DNA of 64,000 bases from JAJRXG01 sp964470035 (GTDB lineage Bacteria; Bacteroidota; Bacteroidia; Chitinophagales; Saprospiraceae): assembly GCA_964470035.1 (NCBI GenBank), contig CAYYBR010000001.1:1-64000 (forward strand). Reading direction: 5' to 3'. The notes under the pieces are model-generated. The model ran no database searches. It saw nothing but the letters and a program-made list of their open reading frames with translations, and was not told where the DNA came from. The translations under genes were made by a program, and so were the position numbers. Each line of letters opens with the position of its first letter. Positions within the stretch are counted from its first letter, which is position 1. Shown here piece after piece: positions 53,821 to 61,634 of this stretch.

Positions 53821-54264
53821 CTAGAAGTATACTCCACCAGATATGGCAAAGCCAGAGCCTCCACCTATCACGATCTTTGGTTCTATATATAGTTCTAAAC
53901 CATCACTTATAGGCAGGGTGCCAATGATGCCTAGGTTAAGACCAACGTCGCTAGCAGATACCCCAAATGCACTTACTCTGAAAATGTTTAACCCTGCAAA
54001 AGGAGCTAGAGCAAATGATTCTACTTCACCTAAGTCTAATCCATGGTAGTGTACATCAGCATCTATACTCCAACTCGAAAAACCTGATGAGAAGTAGTAA
54101 TTAAATGTCCCTTGTCCTGCGATATCCTCTGAGAATACATTATGGGCTCTTCCTTGAATTCCCAAATCCTCAAAGAACTGAAGGCCTCCTCCAAACTTGA
54201 ATTGGGCTGATGTGGCGACACTTAGTCCAATCATACATACTGCTAATGTCAATATTCGTTTCAT
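53821..54264 (-). CDS. Small outer-membrane beta-barrel-like protein
   Basis: The 147-residue protein has a signal peptide (ICMIGLSVATSAQ) and then alternating hydrophobic strands typical of an 8-stranded outer-membrane barrel. Examples are FKFGGGLQFFED, WSIDADVHYHGLDLGEVES, FAGLNIFRVSAFG and a final IGGGSGFAISGGVYF with a terminal Phe. I recognise no family. It is divergent from ftsX. Confidence 0.7.
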   Translation of the reverse strand: MKRILTLAVCMIGLSVATSAQFKFGGGLQFFEDLGIQGRAHNVFSEDIAGQGTFNYYFSSGFSSWSIDADVHYHGLDLGEVESFALAPFAGLNIFRVSAFGVSASDVGLNLGIIGTLPISDGLELYIEPKIVIGGGSGFAISGGVYF

Positions 54265-54405
54265 GTTGTTAAGATTTTATTGGTTATTACGGATGCAAAG
54301 TAAGTATAATCCGTACGATCATTTATACCCATATTCGGCTATTTTTTTGAGAAATGATTGTATAAGTACTTTTCGATAATACAGTTATGTATGTAATATT
54401 TTATA

Positions 54406-54420
54406 ATATTTGCGAAAGCG
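54406..54420 (+). repeat. Sister 15-mer, copy 3
   Basis: ATATTTGCGAAAGCG overlaps the TTG start and first codons of ftsX. Confidence 0.7.
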
Positions 54421-55267
54421 TTTTCAAGAATCTTCTAATCGTATGCGAGCTAACCGGCTCTTAATGAACATCGTCATAGCATCCATCCTTGGTTTTGCTA
54501 TCTGTCTACTTATTGTATCCATCACGATACCTCGCCAGATACAGTCCAGTGCAGTTTTTGTGGCGGAGTTAGACAAGGATGTCAAGCCAGGTCAAAGGAT
54601 GAGTGCCGAGAGCTTACTCAAGGATATCGAGCACGTGGATGCGAGTAGCATAACAGTAGTGACAGCTGGAGAAGCCCTCGAGTCTATGAGACAAGAGATG
54701 CCGGAGCTAGAATATCTATCTGATAATCCCTTCAGGGATATTATCACTTTCACCACGCGAGATCTAAAAACCCAGCAAATCGCTCAGTGGACACGTCAGA
54801 TCACAGATATATCGGGTATAAAGGAAGTATATTATGATCAAGCCCTATTAGAGGCGCTTGCACAGGATACTGGCAAGCCTAGGTTGGGTGTGATATCATT
54901 AGCACTGCTGGTCTTGATAGGCTCACTGATCATCATGGCGCTTCGGATAAAACGAGATTTGAGATCCTATCATGAGGAGGCTAAGATCCTTTCTCTAGCA
55001 GGATCAAGTGACGATGACTTGATAAGACACCGGAGATCATGGTCTACAAAGTGGGGCGCTATAACTGCTGGACTGGCGAGTTTGGTGATGCTGGTTAACA
55101 TATTATTTATGAACACTACTTTGCTAGATGGTATAGAAATCACGTTATTGCAAAGTATAATATCTATAGCCATCATGGCTGTGATGGTGATCGGGGCACA
55201 TACCCTAGTGACCCATCAGTCCTTGAAGGCATATTTTGCTCAACTTAATCCATCAGTCAGAACGTGA
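54410..55267 (+). CDS. ftsX: Cell division protein FtsX
   Basis: The 285-residue protein has four membrane helices: one near the N-terminus (IVIASILGFAICLLIVSITI) and three at about 160-180, 215-240 and 250-270. A periplasmic domain lies between the first and second. This is the FtsX layout that, with FtsE, controls peptidoglycan hydrolases at the septum. FtsE is not adjacent. The TTG at 54410 falls within a promoter-like TATTTG and within a 15-mer element (54406-54420), so the true start may instead be the ATG at 54443 (MRANRLLMNIVI). It heads the operon to the terminator at 61616. Confidence 0.88.
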   Translation: MRKRFQESSNRMRANRLLMNIVIASILGFAICLLIVSITIPRQIQSSAVFVAELDKDVKPGQRMSAESLLKDIEHVDASSITVVTAGEALESMRQEMPELEYLSDNPFRDIITFTTRDLKTQQIAQWTRQITDISGIKEVYYDQALLEALAQDTGKPRLGVISLALLVLIGSLIIMALRIKRDLRSYHEEAKILSLAGSSDDDLIRHRRSWSTKWGAITAGLASLVMLVNILFMNTTLLDGIEITLLQSIISIAIMAVMVIGAHTLVTHQSLKAYFAQLNPSVRT

Positions 55268-55638
55268 CAGATAAAAAGAAAAAGGTCATCGCGACAGGCA
55301 AGAAAAACTCTGCTGGCAAGCAGAAAAAAGTCATCAGTACGAACGACAAGAGTTCTGCACGGAAGGAAAAGAAGAAACTGAAACCAACTCAATCCAGAAA
55401 GAAGAAGGCTTCACAATCTAAGTCGTCGGATACTTTGGTTTTTGGTCGTGATAATTATAAGTGGATGCTGATAGGTCTAGCTGTTATTATCTTAGGGTTC
55501 TTTTTGATGGCCGGAGGCTCCATGCCTAGTCCTGATGTCTGGGATGAAAGTCTGATCTATAGCCACAGACGTATAACACTAGCTCCTATAGTACTCTTAA
55601 TAGGTCTCGGCATAGAGGTCTATGCGATTTTCAGATAA
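55264..55638 (+). CDS. DUF3098 membrane protein
   Basis: The 124-residue protein starts at GTG overlapping the ftsX stop (GTGA). A very lysine-rich N-terminus (about 55 residues) precedes the DUF3098 domain. That domain has LVFGRDNYKWMLIGLAVIIL, the first helix, and RRITLAPIVLLIGLGIEVYA, the second. The DUF3098 gene sits between ftsX and uppP in many Bacteroidota. The function is unknown. The basic tail could bind nucleic acid or ribosomes, or be a membrane-proximal linker. Confidence 0.88.
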   Translation: MTDKKKKVIATGKKNSAGKQKKVISTNDKSSARKEKKKLKPTQSRKKKASQSKSSDTLVFGRDNYKWMLIGLAVIILGFFLMAGGSMPSPDVWDESLIYSHRRITLAPIVLLIGLGIEVYAIFR

Positions 55639-55644
55639 GATTCG

Positions 55645-56442
55645 ATGACTGATATCTTCAGATCAGCACTGTTAGGTCTAGTACAGGGGCTTACTGAGTT
55701 TTTACCTGTGAGCAGTAGTGGTCATCTTGAGATTCTCAATGCTCTGCTAGGATCCTCAGAAAGTTTGGATTCTGATCTTGCTATGGTTGTCCTTGTACAT
55801 GTAGGGACTGCGCTCAGTATACTCTATGTATTCAGAAAAGATATCTGGCAGATCCTAAAGGATGTTTTCTCTTTGAAGTGGACTGATGAGAGCCGCCTAG
55901 CCATAGAGATCTTGATTTCTATGATACCTGCACTGATCATAGGGTTGGCATTTGAAGATCAGCTAGAAAGCTTATTTAGTGGAGGTATCTGGATGGTAGG
56001 CATCTCCCTGATATGTACAGGTCTGGTTCTTTGGGTTACCCCTAATATCAAGGATCAGAAGGAGCCAGTAGGATATAAAAAAGCCGTATTGATAGGCGTG
56101 GCACAAGCTGTAGCTGTGCTGCCGGGTATATCTAGAAGTGGGATGACCATAGCAGCGGCTCTGATGCTAGGAGTTGGTAAAAAAGAGGCGGCGCGGTTTT
56201 CTTTTTTGATGGTCTTGCCAGTCATATTAGGAAAGGCCCTGCTTGATATTATCGGTGGAGAGTGGGCAGTAGGAAGTGATCAAATGGTGCCAGTTATGAC
56301 TGCGCTTGTGGTCTCATTTTTTGTTGGAGTGATAGCATGTACTTGGATGATAAAGCTTGTTCAAAACTCCAGCTTGCGATACTTTGCTATCTACTGTGTT
56401 GTCATTGGTGCTATCGCCCTAGGAGCTGGCGTATATGGATAA
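55645..56442 (+). CDS. uppP: Undecaprenyl-diphosphate phosphatase
   Basis: The 265-residue protein has eight hydrophobic helices and the two family motifs: GLTEFLPVSSSGHLEI (residues 15-30) with the catalytic Glu/His, and VLPGISRSGMTIAAAL (about 159-174) with the catalytic Arg. It recycles undecaprenyl pyrophosphate to the monophosphate carrier for cell-wall synthesis, and when overproduced gives bacitracin resistance. It lies six bases after the DUF3098 gene and overlaps truB by eight bases. Confidence 0.96.
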   Translation: MTDIFRSALLGLVQGLTEFLPVSSSGHLEILNALLGSSESLDSDLAMVVLVHVGTALSILYVFRKDIWQILKDVFSLKWTDESRLAIEILISMIPALIIGLAFEDQLESLFSGGIWMVGISLICTGLVLWVTPNIKDQKEPVGYKKAVLIGVAQAVAVLPGISRSGMTIAAALMLGVGKKEAARFSFLMVLPVILGKALLDIIGGEWAVGSDQMVPVMTALVVSFFVGVIACTWMIKLVQNSSLRYFAIYCVVIGAIALGAGVYG

Positions 56443-57163
56443 CATCATCTCGAAAGGCACAAGGATAACTGCACAGCATCTGCATGATGGCGCTATGCTA
56501 CTCGTTGATAAACCGATAGAGTGGACCTCTTTTGATGTCGTCAATAAACTGCGCTATACTATCAGACATCGACTCGGGCGGAAAAAATATAAAGTAGGCC
56601 ATACGGGTACGCTTGACCCACTTGCTACAGGACTGTTGCTTATATGTATCAGTAAGTATACGAAGAGGATAGAAGGTCTGATGGGGCTGGATAAGGCATA
56701 TGAAGCAGTCGTACATCTTGGTATGGATACACCATCTATGGATGCCGAATCACTACCTCATATATATTATCCTGATACGGAGATCACCGAAGAACAAATC
56801 CAAGAACTTCAAGAGCGCTTTACAGGTACGATATCTCAGTTGCCTCCTATGTTTAGCGCCATTAAGGTGGATGGTCAAGCTCTATACAAAAGTGCTCGTC
56901 AAGGGAAGGTAGTAGAGCGACCTGCCAGAGATATCACCATCCATCGTCTTACTTGTCAACTTCAAAGTCCGTATCACCTAAGTTTGTCTACTACATGTAG
57001 TAAAGGGACGTACATCAGAGTCTTAGCAGAAGATATGGCACACCACCTTGGTACGGGTGGCTACCTATCATATTTGCGACGTACAAAGATCGGTACATAC
57101 GACGTTAATGATGCATATACTGTAGAGGACTTGGTCCAGCTTATTCAACAGGTTGAACTTTAG
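56435..57163 (+). CDS. truB: tRNA pseudouridine-55 synthase TruB
   Basis: The 242-residue protein has KVGHTGTLDPLATGLLLIC, with the catalytic Asp in GTLDPLATG, and YEAVVHLGMDTPSMDAES. Other TruB landmarks are SQLPPMFSAIKVDGQALYKS and CSKGTYIRVLAEDMAHHLG. It has no C-terminal PUA domain, as usual in this phylum. It makes pseudouridine at position 55 of tRNAs. It overlaps uppP by eight bases and is followed by gldA six bases later. Confidence 0.96.
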   Translation: MDNIISKGTRITAQHLHDGAMLLVDKPIEWTSFDVVNKLRYTIRHRLGRKKYKVGHTGTLDPLATGLLLICISKYTKRIEGLMGLDKAYEAVVHLGMDTPSMDAESLPHIYYPDTEITEEQIQELQERFTGTISQLPPMFSAIKVDGQALYKSARQGKVVERPARDITIHRLTCQLQSPYHLSLSTTCSKGTYIRVLAEDMAHHLGTGGYLSYLRRTKIGTYDVNDAYTVEDLVQLIQQVEL

Positions 57164-57169
57164 CTATAT

Positions 57170-58024
57170 ATGATTCTTAGTGCACAGCAAATCCGTAAAT
57201 CTTATGGTTCTCAAGTAGTACTTGATGATATAGATATCACCCTAGAGAAGGGGACTATCACTGGACTTCTCGGACGCAATGGCGCAGGTAAAAGCACTTT
57301 GTTAAAGATTATATCGGGTATCAACAAACCAGATGGAGGAAAGGTAGACCTCCAAAACTTAGATATCGCATACATGTCTGAGCGCAATCCGCTCTATCCC
57401 CATATGTATGTCACCGAGTATCTAAGTTGGATAGCAGCTGTCAAGTCAGTGGAAGACAAACCTTCGAGGTTAGCTTGGGCAGTGACCATGGCAGGCCTTG
57501 AGGAGGTAAAGGGGAAAAAGATCAGCCAACTGTCTAAAGGTTTTCGACAAAGAGTGGGGCTGGCAGCTACTATCATAAGTGATCCGGATGTGATCATCTT
57601 AGACGAACCGATTAACGGACTTGATCCGGTTCAAATCAAGGAGTACCGAGCACTCATCAAGTCTTTATCAAGTGATAAAATCGTCATCCTTTCTTCTCAC
57701 CTCCTGCAAGAGATCGAAGCCATATGTGATGAGGTACTGATGATCCAGGATGGTCAGATATCAAGACATATCACGAAGGACAAAGGCGAGCATCAAACTT
57801 ACTATATCGCCCTTTCTTTAGATCAATCGATAGATACGACTTCTCTAGACAGCTTGGAGCACGTTACCTATGTGGAAGAAAAGGGATCCTGTGATTACCT
57901 TATCGAGGTCTCGGCTTCTGAGGATATAAGATTAGAAGTTTTTGATGTTGTGATAGCAGCCGGATGTCGGATCAAGGAGTTGTCACGTAAGAGTAGGAGT
58001 TTACAAGAGATATTTGATAACTGA
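57170..58024 (+). CDS. gldA: Gliding motility ABC transporter ATP-binding protein GldA
   Basis: The 284-residue ABC ATPase has Walker A LLGRNGAGKSTLL (residues 33-45), the signature QLSKGFRQRVGLAATI and Walker B DVIILDEPINGLDP. The long C-terminal extension fits GldA, and the next genes are its partners gldF and gldG. In Flavobacterium the GldA-GldF-GldG complex is needed for gliding and interacts with type IX secretion. The stop overlaps the gldF start by one base. Confidence 0.92.
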   Translation: MILSAQQIRKSYGSQVVLDDIDITLEKGTITGLLGRNGAGKSTLLKIISGINKPDGGKVDLQNLDIAYMSERNPLYPHMYVTEYLSWIAAVKSVEDKPSRLAWAVTMAGLEEVKGKKISQLSKGFRQRVGLAATIISDPDVIILDEPINGLDPVQIKEYRALIKSLSSDKIVILSSHLLQEIEAICDEVLMIQDGQISRHITKDKGEHQTYYIALSLDQSIDTTSLDSLEHVTYVEEKGSCDYLIEVSASEDIRLEVFDVVIAAGCRIKELSRKSRSLQEIFDN

Positions 58025-58755
58025 TGATAGCATTGATATCTAAAGAATGGAAGGACTTTTGGTCGAACAGTTTCAGCCTCATCTCAGTAGGTGTGATTAT
58101 ACTGTTGACTTTTCTTTTTCTATGGATATTTCCAGACTCTAGTTACAACTCTTATGGATATGCGGAGCCGGACCTCTACTTCGTCTTCATGTCTTATCTT
58201 TTGCTTTTTATAGTGCCTGCTTTTGCTGTCGGATTTCTAGCTACAGAATATAGATATGGCACGGAAGAACTCATCCGATCTCTGGGCATCAAATGGAGGA
58301 ATGCCCTCTTGGCTAAGTTTGTTGCTGGGATACTTGTGCTCGCCCTGATACTTGTCCTCACTTATGCCCACTTATGGGTGATCGGCGATCTCGCCGTTAT
58401 AGATAATGGAGCTGGAGGCACTCAGCTGATCAGTTCATACATAGGTCTACTTGGCATCGGTGGAGTGTACATCGCATTATCTCTATTGATAACCTCTATG
58501 GTAAGACAGACTACCGCTTCTTATCTGCTATCCGTCTTCATTTGTTTTATGATTTATATAGGTATCTCATGGATCGGAGCACTGGATGTTTTTTCTTCAG
58601 ATATACAGTACAGTATAGAAAGATGGAGCTTATCATATCATGCAGACCAGCTTGCGAGAGGTATACTTAGATTGTCGAGTGTCATTTACGTAAGTGCTAT
58701 CATCATCTGGTCGTTATGGATGTCCGCTTATCGACTTAATACAAGAGAGATCTAG
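58024..58755 (+). CDS. gldF: Gliding motility ABC permease GldF
   Basis: The 243-residue protein has six hydrophobic helices and an ABC-2-type permease layout. It begins MIALISKEWKDFWSNSFSLI, with the loop ATEYRYGTEELIRSLGIKWR typical of GldF. It forms the membrane channel of the GldA/F/G complex. Its frame begins inside the gldA stop, and the gldG ATG follows one base after the gldF stop. Confidence 0.93.
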   Translation: MIALISKEWKDFWSNSFSLISVGVIILLTFLFLWIFPDSSYNSYGYAEPDLYFVFMSYLLLFIVPAFAVGFLATEYRYGTEELIRSLGIKWRNALLAKFVAGILVLALILVLTYAHLWVIGDLAVIDNGAGGTQLISSYIGLLGIGGVYIALSLLITSMVRQTTASYLLSVFICFMIYIGISWIGALDVFSSDIQYSIERWSLSYHADQLARGILRLSSVIYVSAIIIWSLWMSAYRLNTREI

Positions 58756-58756
58756 G

Positions 58757-60439
58757 ATGAAAGAGTATAAGTTGACCCGTGTTTTGCTCTCAGTGATTCT
58801 ATTAGTCCTCGTCGTGTTACTTTCTCGATGGGTAGATCTGCGCTGGGATCTGACCGCTGATAAGCGATATACCTTAGCTCCTGAGGCGGCAGAGCTGGTG
58901 AGACATCTGGATGAAGAACTAGTGATCACCTCGTTGCTAGAAGGTGAAGTGCCCAGCAGTTTTAGATTACTCAAATCCTACATAGATGACTACCTGTTTG
59001 AGCTGAAGAGATATAACTCTAACATCCAGATCGTCTACAAAGATGTACTCAGTGGCACGCCTGAAGAGAAAGAGGTTTTTCAGTCTTTTCTTTCTGAGCG
59101 GGGAGTGGTGCCGATCAGAAGACAGGTAGCTAGTGATGAGGAGGTCAATCAAAACTTGTTATATCCCTACCTCTCTATCCACACCGACGATGATATCACT
59201 TTCGTAAATCTTTTAGAAAGAGGATCTATCGAATCCACAGAAGAAGAAAGTCTCGTGGATGCACAGTTAGCTTTTGAGTCTAACCTGCTGAGGGCTATCC
59301 AAAAAATCACGCGAAAGTCGACTCCAGATATCCATATACTAGGTTCAGCTGCTGAACTTTTGGCGGAGGGCTGTGCCCGAGATAATAGGTTTGACAGCTA
59401 TCGGTATGTAGCCAGTGATGCTGCGAAGATTCTTTCTGATGTAGAAGCGGTAGATGGCATAATATGCGTGGTCAAAAAAGAAGATCTACCGAGGGAAGAG
59501 CTTTTAGCGCTAGACATAGCTGCTGGCAAGGGTATACCTGTCATATGGGCGATAGATAAGACAGATGTCACCCTCGATAGCTTGAGAGGAGTAGAAGCTA
59601 ACTATCTAGCCATCTCTCACGAATATGGAGTTGAAGATTACTTATTCAGAAGTGGACTGAAGATCGCGCCTTCGCTGATCATGGATATACAATCATCTAG
59701 GATACCTCAAGTTATCAATAGTGGGGCTGTGGGCGCTCAGACTAGATTACTGCCTTATCCTTTTCATCCAGTTATACTTACAGGAGCATCTAACCCCGTA
59801 CATGCTCGACTCGTGAGTCCATTAAGCACATATTTTGCTTCTCCTATCCAACTTCTTGAGTATCCTAAGTCTGTTATGAAGACGCCTTTACTGAGCACGG
59901 GTTCTTATACCAAGGTGATATCTACACCATATCTGTTGGATTTTGCCTTTATGCAAAAGGCGCCAGATCCGAAGGAGTATAATAGAGGAGAGCAGTTGAT
60001 CTCTGTAGAAATAGAGGGAAGAGTAAAGCCCTACTTTCAAAACAGGCTAACAACAGAAGACATATCCTTGCTCGACCAATATGACATCACCTATAATACG
60101 GATAGCCAGTATATCCATCAGATCGTCATATCTGATGTAGACTGGTTGATGCCATCAAGTAGTCAGAGAGGGTTTTTCCCAGTAGGGTATAATGCCTATG
60201 AGAACCAGATGTATGATGCTAACGCAGAGTTGCTTGTTAACCTGATCGAATATCTTGTTGATGGAGATGATCTCATAGCATTAAAAGAAAAATTCTCGAG
60301 CATCTCTTATCTGGATCGCCAAAAGCTTGCTAGCCAAACTTCGTGGTATTACTTTATCTTACTTGGTCTACCTTTGATAGCATTGATGTGTCTATACATC
60401 TGCTATCACTTAGTAAGACGGCGCAAGTATGCTTTATAA
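58757..60439 (+). CDS. gldG: Gliding motility ABC transporter subunit GldG
   Basis: The start is set at 58757 (MKEYKLTRVLLSVILLVLVV). The frame runs further upstream into gldF. The 560-residue protein has one N-terminal membrane helix, a large extracytoplasmic domain of the DUF4350/ABC_transp_aux class (RWDLTADKRYTLAPEAAEL) and a C-terminal helix (YFILLGLPLIALMCLYICYH). It completes the GldA-GldF-GldG complex. Its stop overlaps the phospholipase C-like gene by 11 bases. A 13-mer element lies at 59197-59209, in a frame encoding TFVN. Confidence 0.93.
   Translation: MKEYKLTRVLLSVILLVLVVLLSRWVDLRWDLTADKRYTLAPEAAELVRHLDEELVITSLLEGEVPSSFRLLKSYIDDYLFELKRYNSNIQIVYKDVLSGTPEEKEVFQSFLSERGVVPIRRQVASDEEVNQNLLYPYLSIHTDDDITFVNLLERGSIESTEEESLVDAQLAFESNLLRAIQKITRKSTPDIHILGSAAELLAEGCARDNRFDSYRYVASDAAKILSDVEAVDGIICVVKKEDLPREELLALDIAAGKGIPVIWAIDKTDVTLDSLRGVEANYLAISHEYGVEDYLFRSGLKIAPSLIMDIQSSRIPQVINSGAVGAQTRLLPYPFHPVILTGASNPVHARLVSPLSTYFASPIQLLEYPKSVMKTPLLSTGSYTKVISTPYLLDFAFMQKAPDPKEYNRGEQLISVEIEGRVKPYFQNRLTTEDISLLDQYDITYNTDSQYIHQIVISDVDWLMPSSSQRGFFPVGYNAYENQMYDANAELLVNLIEYLVDGDDLIALKEKFSSISYLDRQKLASQTSWYYFILLGLPLIALMCLYICYHLVRRRKYAL
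59197..59209 (-). repeat. Dispersed 13-mer, copy 10
   Basis: CACTTTCGTAAAT on the plus strand inside gldG, frame T-F-V-N. Confidence 0.8.
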
Positions 60440-61577
60440 CTATCTCATCACATTTTTTTTGTTCCTGGTAGTCGGTGCTCATGACATAGACTGGGGATTC
60501 TATGGTCACCGTCTGATCAACGAGACTGCAGTTTTTACTCTACCTGTCGACCTTATACCGCTGTACAAAGGCAATATCGAATTCGTCAGGGAACACTCTG
60601 TCGATCCCGACAAAAGAAGACATGCTTCAAAGCTAGAAGCAGTAAGACACTATATCGACCTAGATATCTGGGGCGATTATCCATTTGAAGAAGTACCTCG
60701 AAGATTTGAAGATGCTCTGCTCACTTACGGTACGGCGTATCTATTAAATACCCGTACACAGGATACCATCGATAGTTGGACAGATGAAGAGGTCTGGACC
60801 GAACTTTTTACTTACGATCAAAAGAAGATCCTCGAAGAAAATCTGAAGTATAAGATATTTGAAACATTGGATCAAGGGTATCTACAAGTGCCCAGAGCCT
60901 GGATGCCAAAAGACGTGGAAAGAGTAAGCCATAAGATCGTCTATGTCGAAAGATTTAGTGAGTACGGTATTTTGCCTTTTCATCTGGAGATATATCAAAA
61001 CCGACTCACTAATGCATTTAAGCAAGAAGATTGGCCACTTGTGCTGCGGATAAGTACGGAGCTTGGTCATTACCTGTCCGATGCTCACGTGCCTTTACAT
61101 ACCACCGAAAATTATAATGGCCAGCTGACTGGTCAAGATGGTATTCATGCCTTTTGGGAGAGTAGGATACCTGAGTTATTTGCTGTTGAGTCTTACGACT
61201 TGTTTGTCGGTCGAGCCAAATATATCGAAGATACGAAGGCTTACTTCTGGGATGTGGTCCTTGAGAGTCATACGTATGTAGATGAGGTCCTTTCTAAAGA
61301 ATTAGAATTGCGTTCGACCTTTGCAAAGGATCGACAATATTGTTATGAAGAAAGAGGTGCTCGTACATCCCGTATGGAATGCCAAGAATATGCTCAGGCG
61401 TACCAAGATGCTATGGAAGGCATGGTAGAGGACAGGATGCGGAAGTCGATCCAAGGTGTAGGATCATGTTGGTATACTGCCTGGGTCGATGCTGGGAGGC
61501 CGGACCTTTCACACTTTATACAATCCGCGACGATAGACACACTCGGGATACCGAAGATAGAAGAGATACATAAGTAA
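60429..61577 (+). CDS. Zinc-dependent phospholipase C-like protein
   Basis: The 382-residue protein has a short signal peptide (LITFFLFLVVGAHD) and the S1-P1 nuclease/phospholipase C-type metal-site motifs. These are DWGFYGHRLINETAVF near the mature N-terminus, HYIDLDIWGDYPFEEVPRRF, and ELGHYLSDAHVPLHTTENYN with the triad of zinc ligands. It is predicted to be secreted or periplasmic. Its last third is cysteine-containing and unlike the family core. It overlaps gldG by 11 bases and ends the long operon 25 bases before the terminator. Confidence 0.85.
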   Translation: MLYNYLITFFLFLVVGAHDIDWGFYGHRLINETAVFTLPVDLIPLYKGNIEFVREHSVDPDKRRHASKLEAVRHYIDLDIWGDYPFEEVPRRFEDALLTYGTAYLLNTRTQDTIDSWTDEEVWTELFTYDQKKILEENLKYKIFETLDQGYLQVPRAWMPKDVERVSHKIVYVERFSEYGILPFHLEIYQNRLTNAFKQEDWPLVLRISTELGHYLSDAHVPLHTTENYNGQLTGQDGIHAFWESRIPELFAVESYDLFVGRAKYIEDTKAYFWDVVLESHTYVDEVLSKELELRSTFAKDRQYCYEERGARTSRMECQEYAQAYQDAMEGMVEDRMRKSIQGVGSCWYTAWVDAGRPDLSHFIQSATIDTLGIPKIEEIHK

Positions 61578-61580
61578 AAA

Positions 61581-61616
61581 AGAAAAGCCCCTTGATGCTA
61601 TATCAAGGGGCTTTTT
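61581..61616. terminator. Strong rho-independent terminator, bidirectional
   Basis: A perfect 14-bp stem (61582-61595 with 61601-61614, core AAAGCCCCTTGAT) with loop GCTAT is flanked by an A-run and a T-run. It ends the ftsX-to-PLC operon and the convergent OmpA-type gene. Confidence 0.92.
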
Positions 61617-61634
61617 TATTCCGAGCAGTGTTAA

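Noticed and set aside
58685..58697. ATTTACGTAAGTG, one base from the 13-mer
   Set aside because: The A-to-T change destroys the GAAA loop and makes an ACGT palindrome; a single near match in gldF is not counted.
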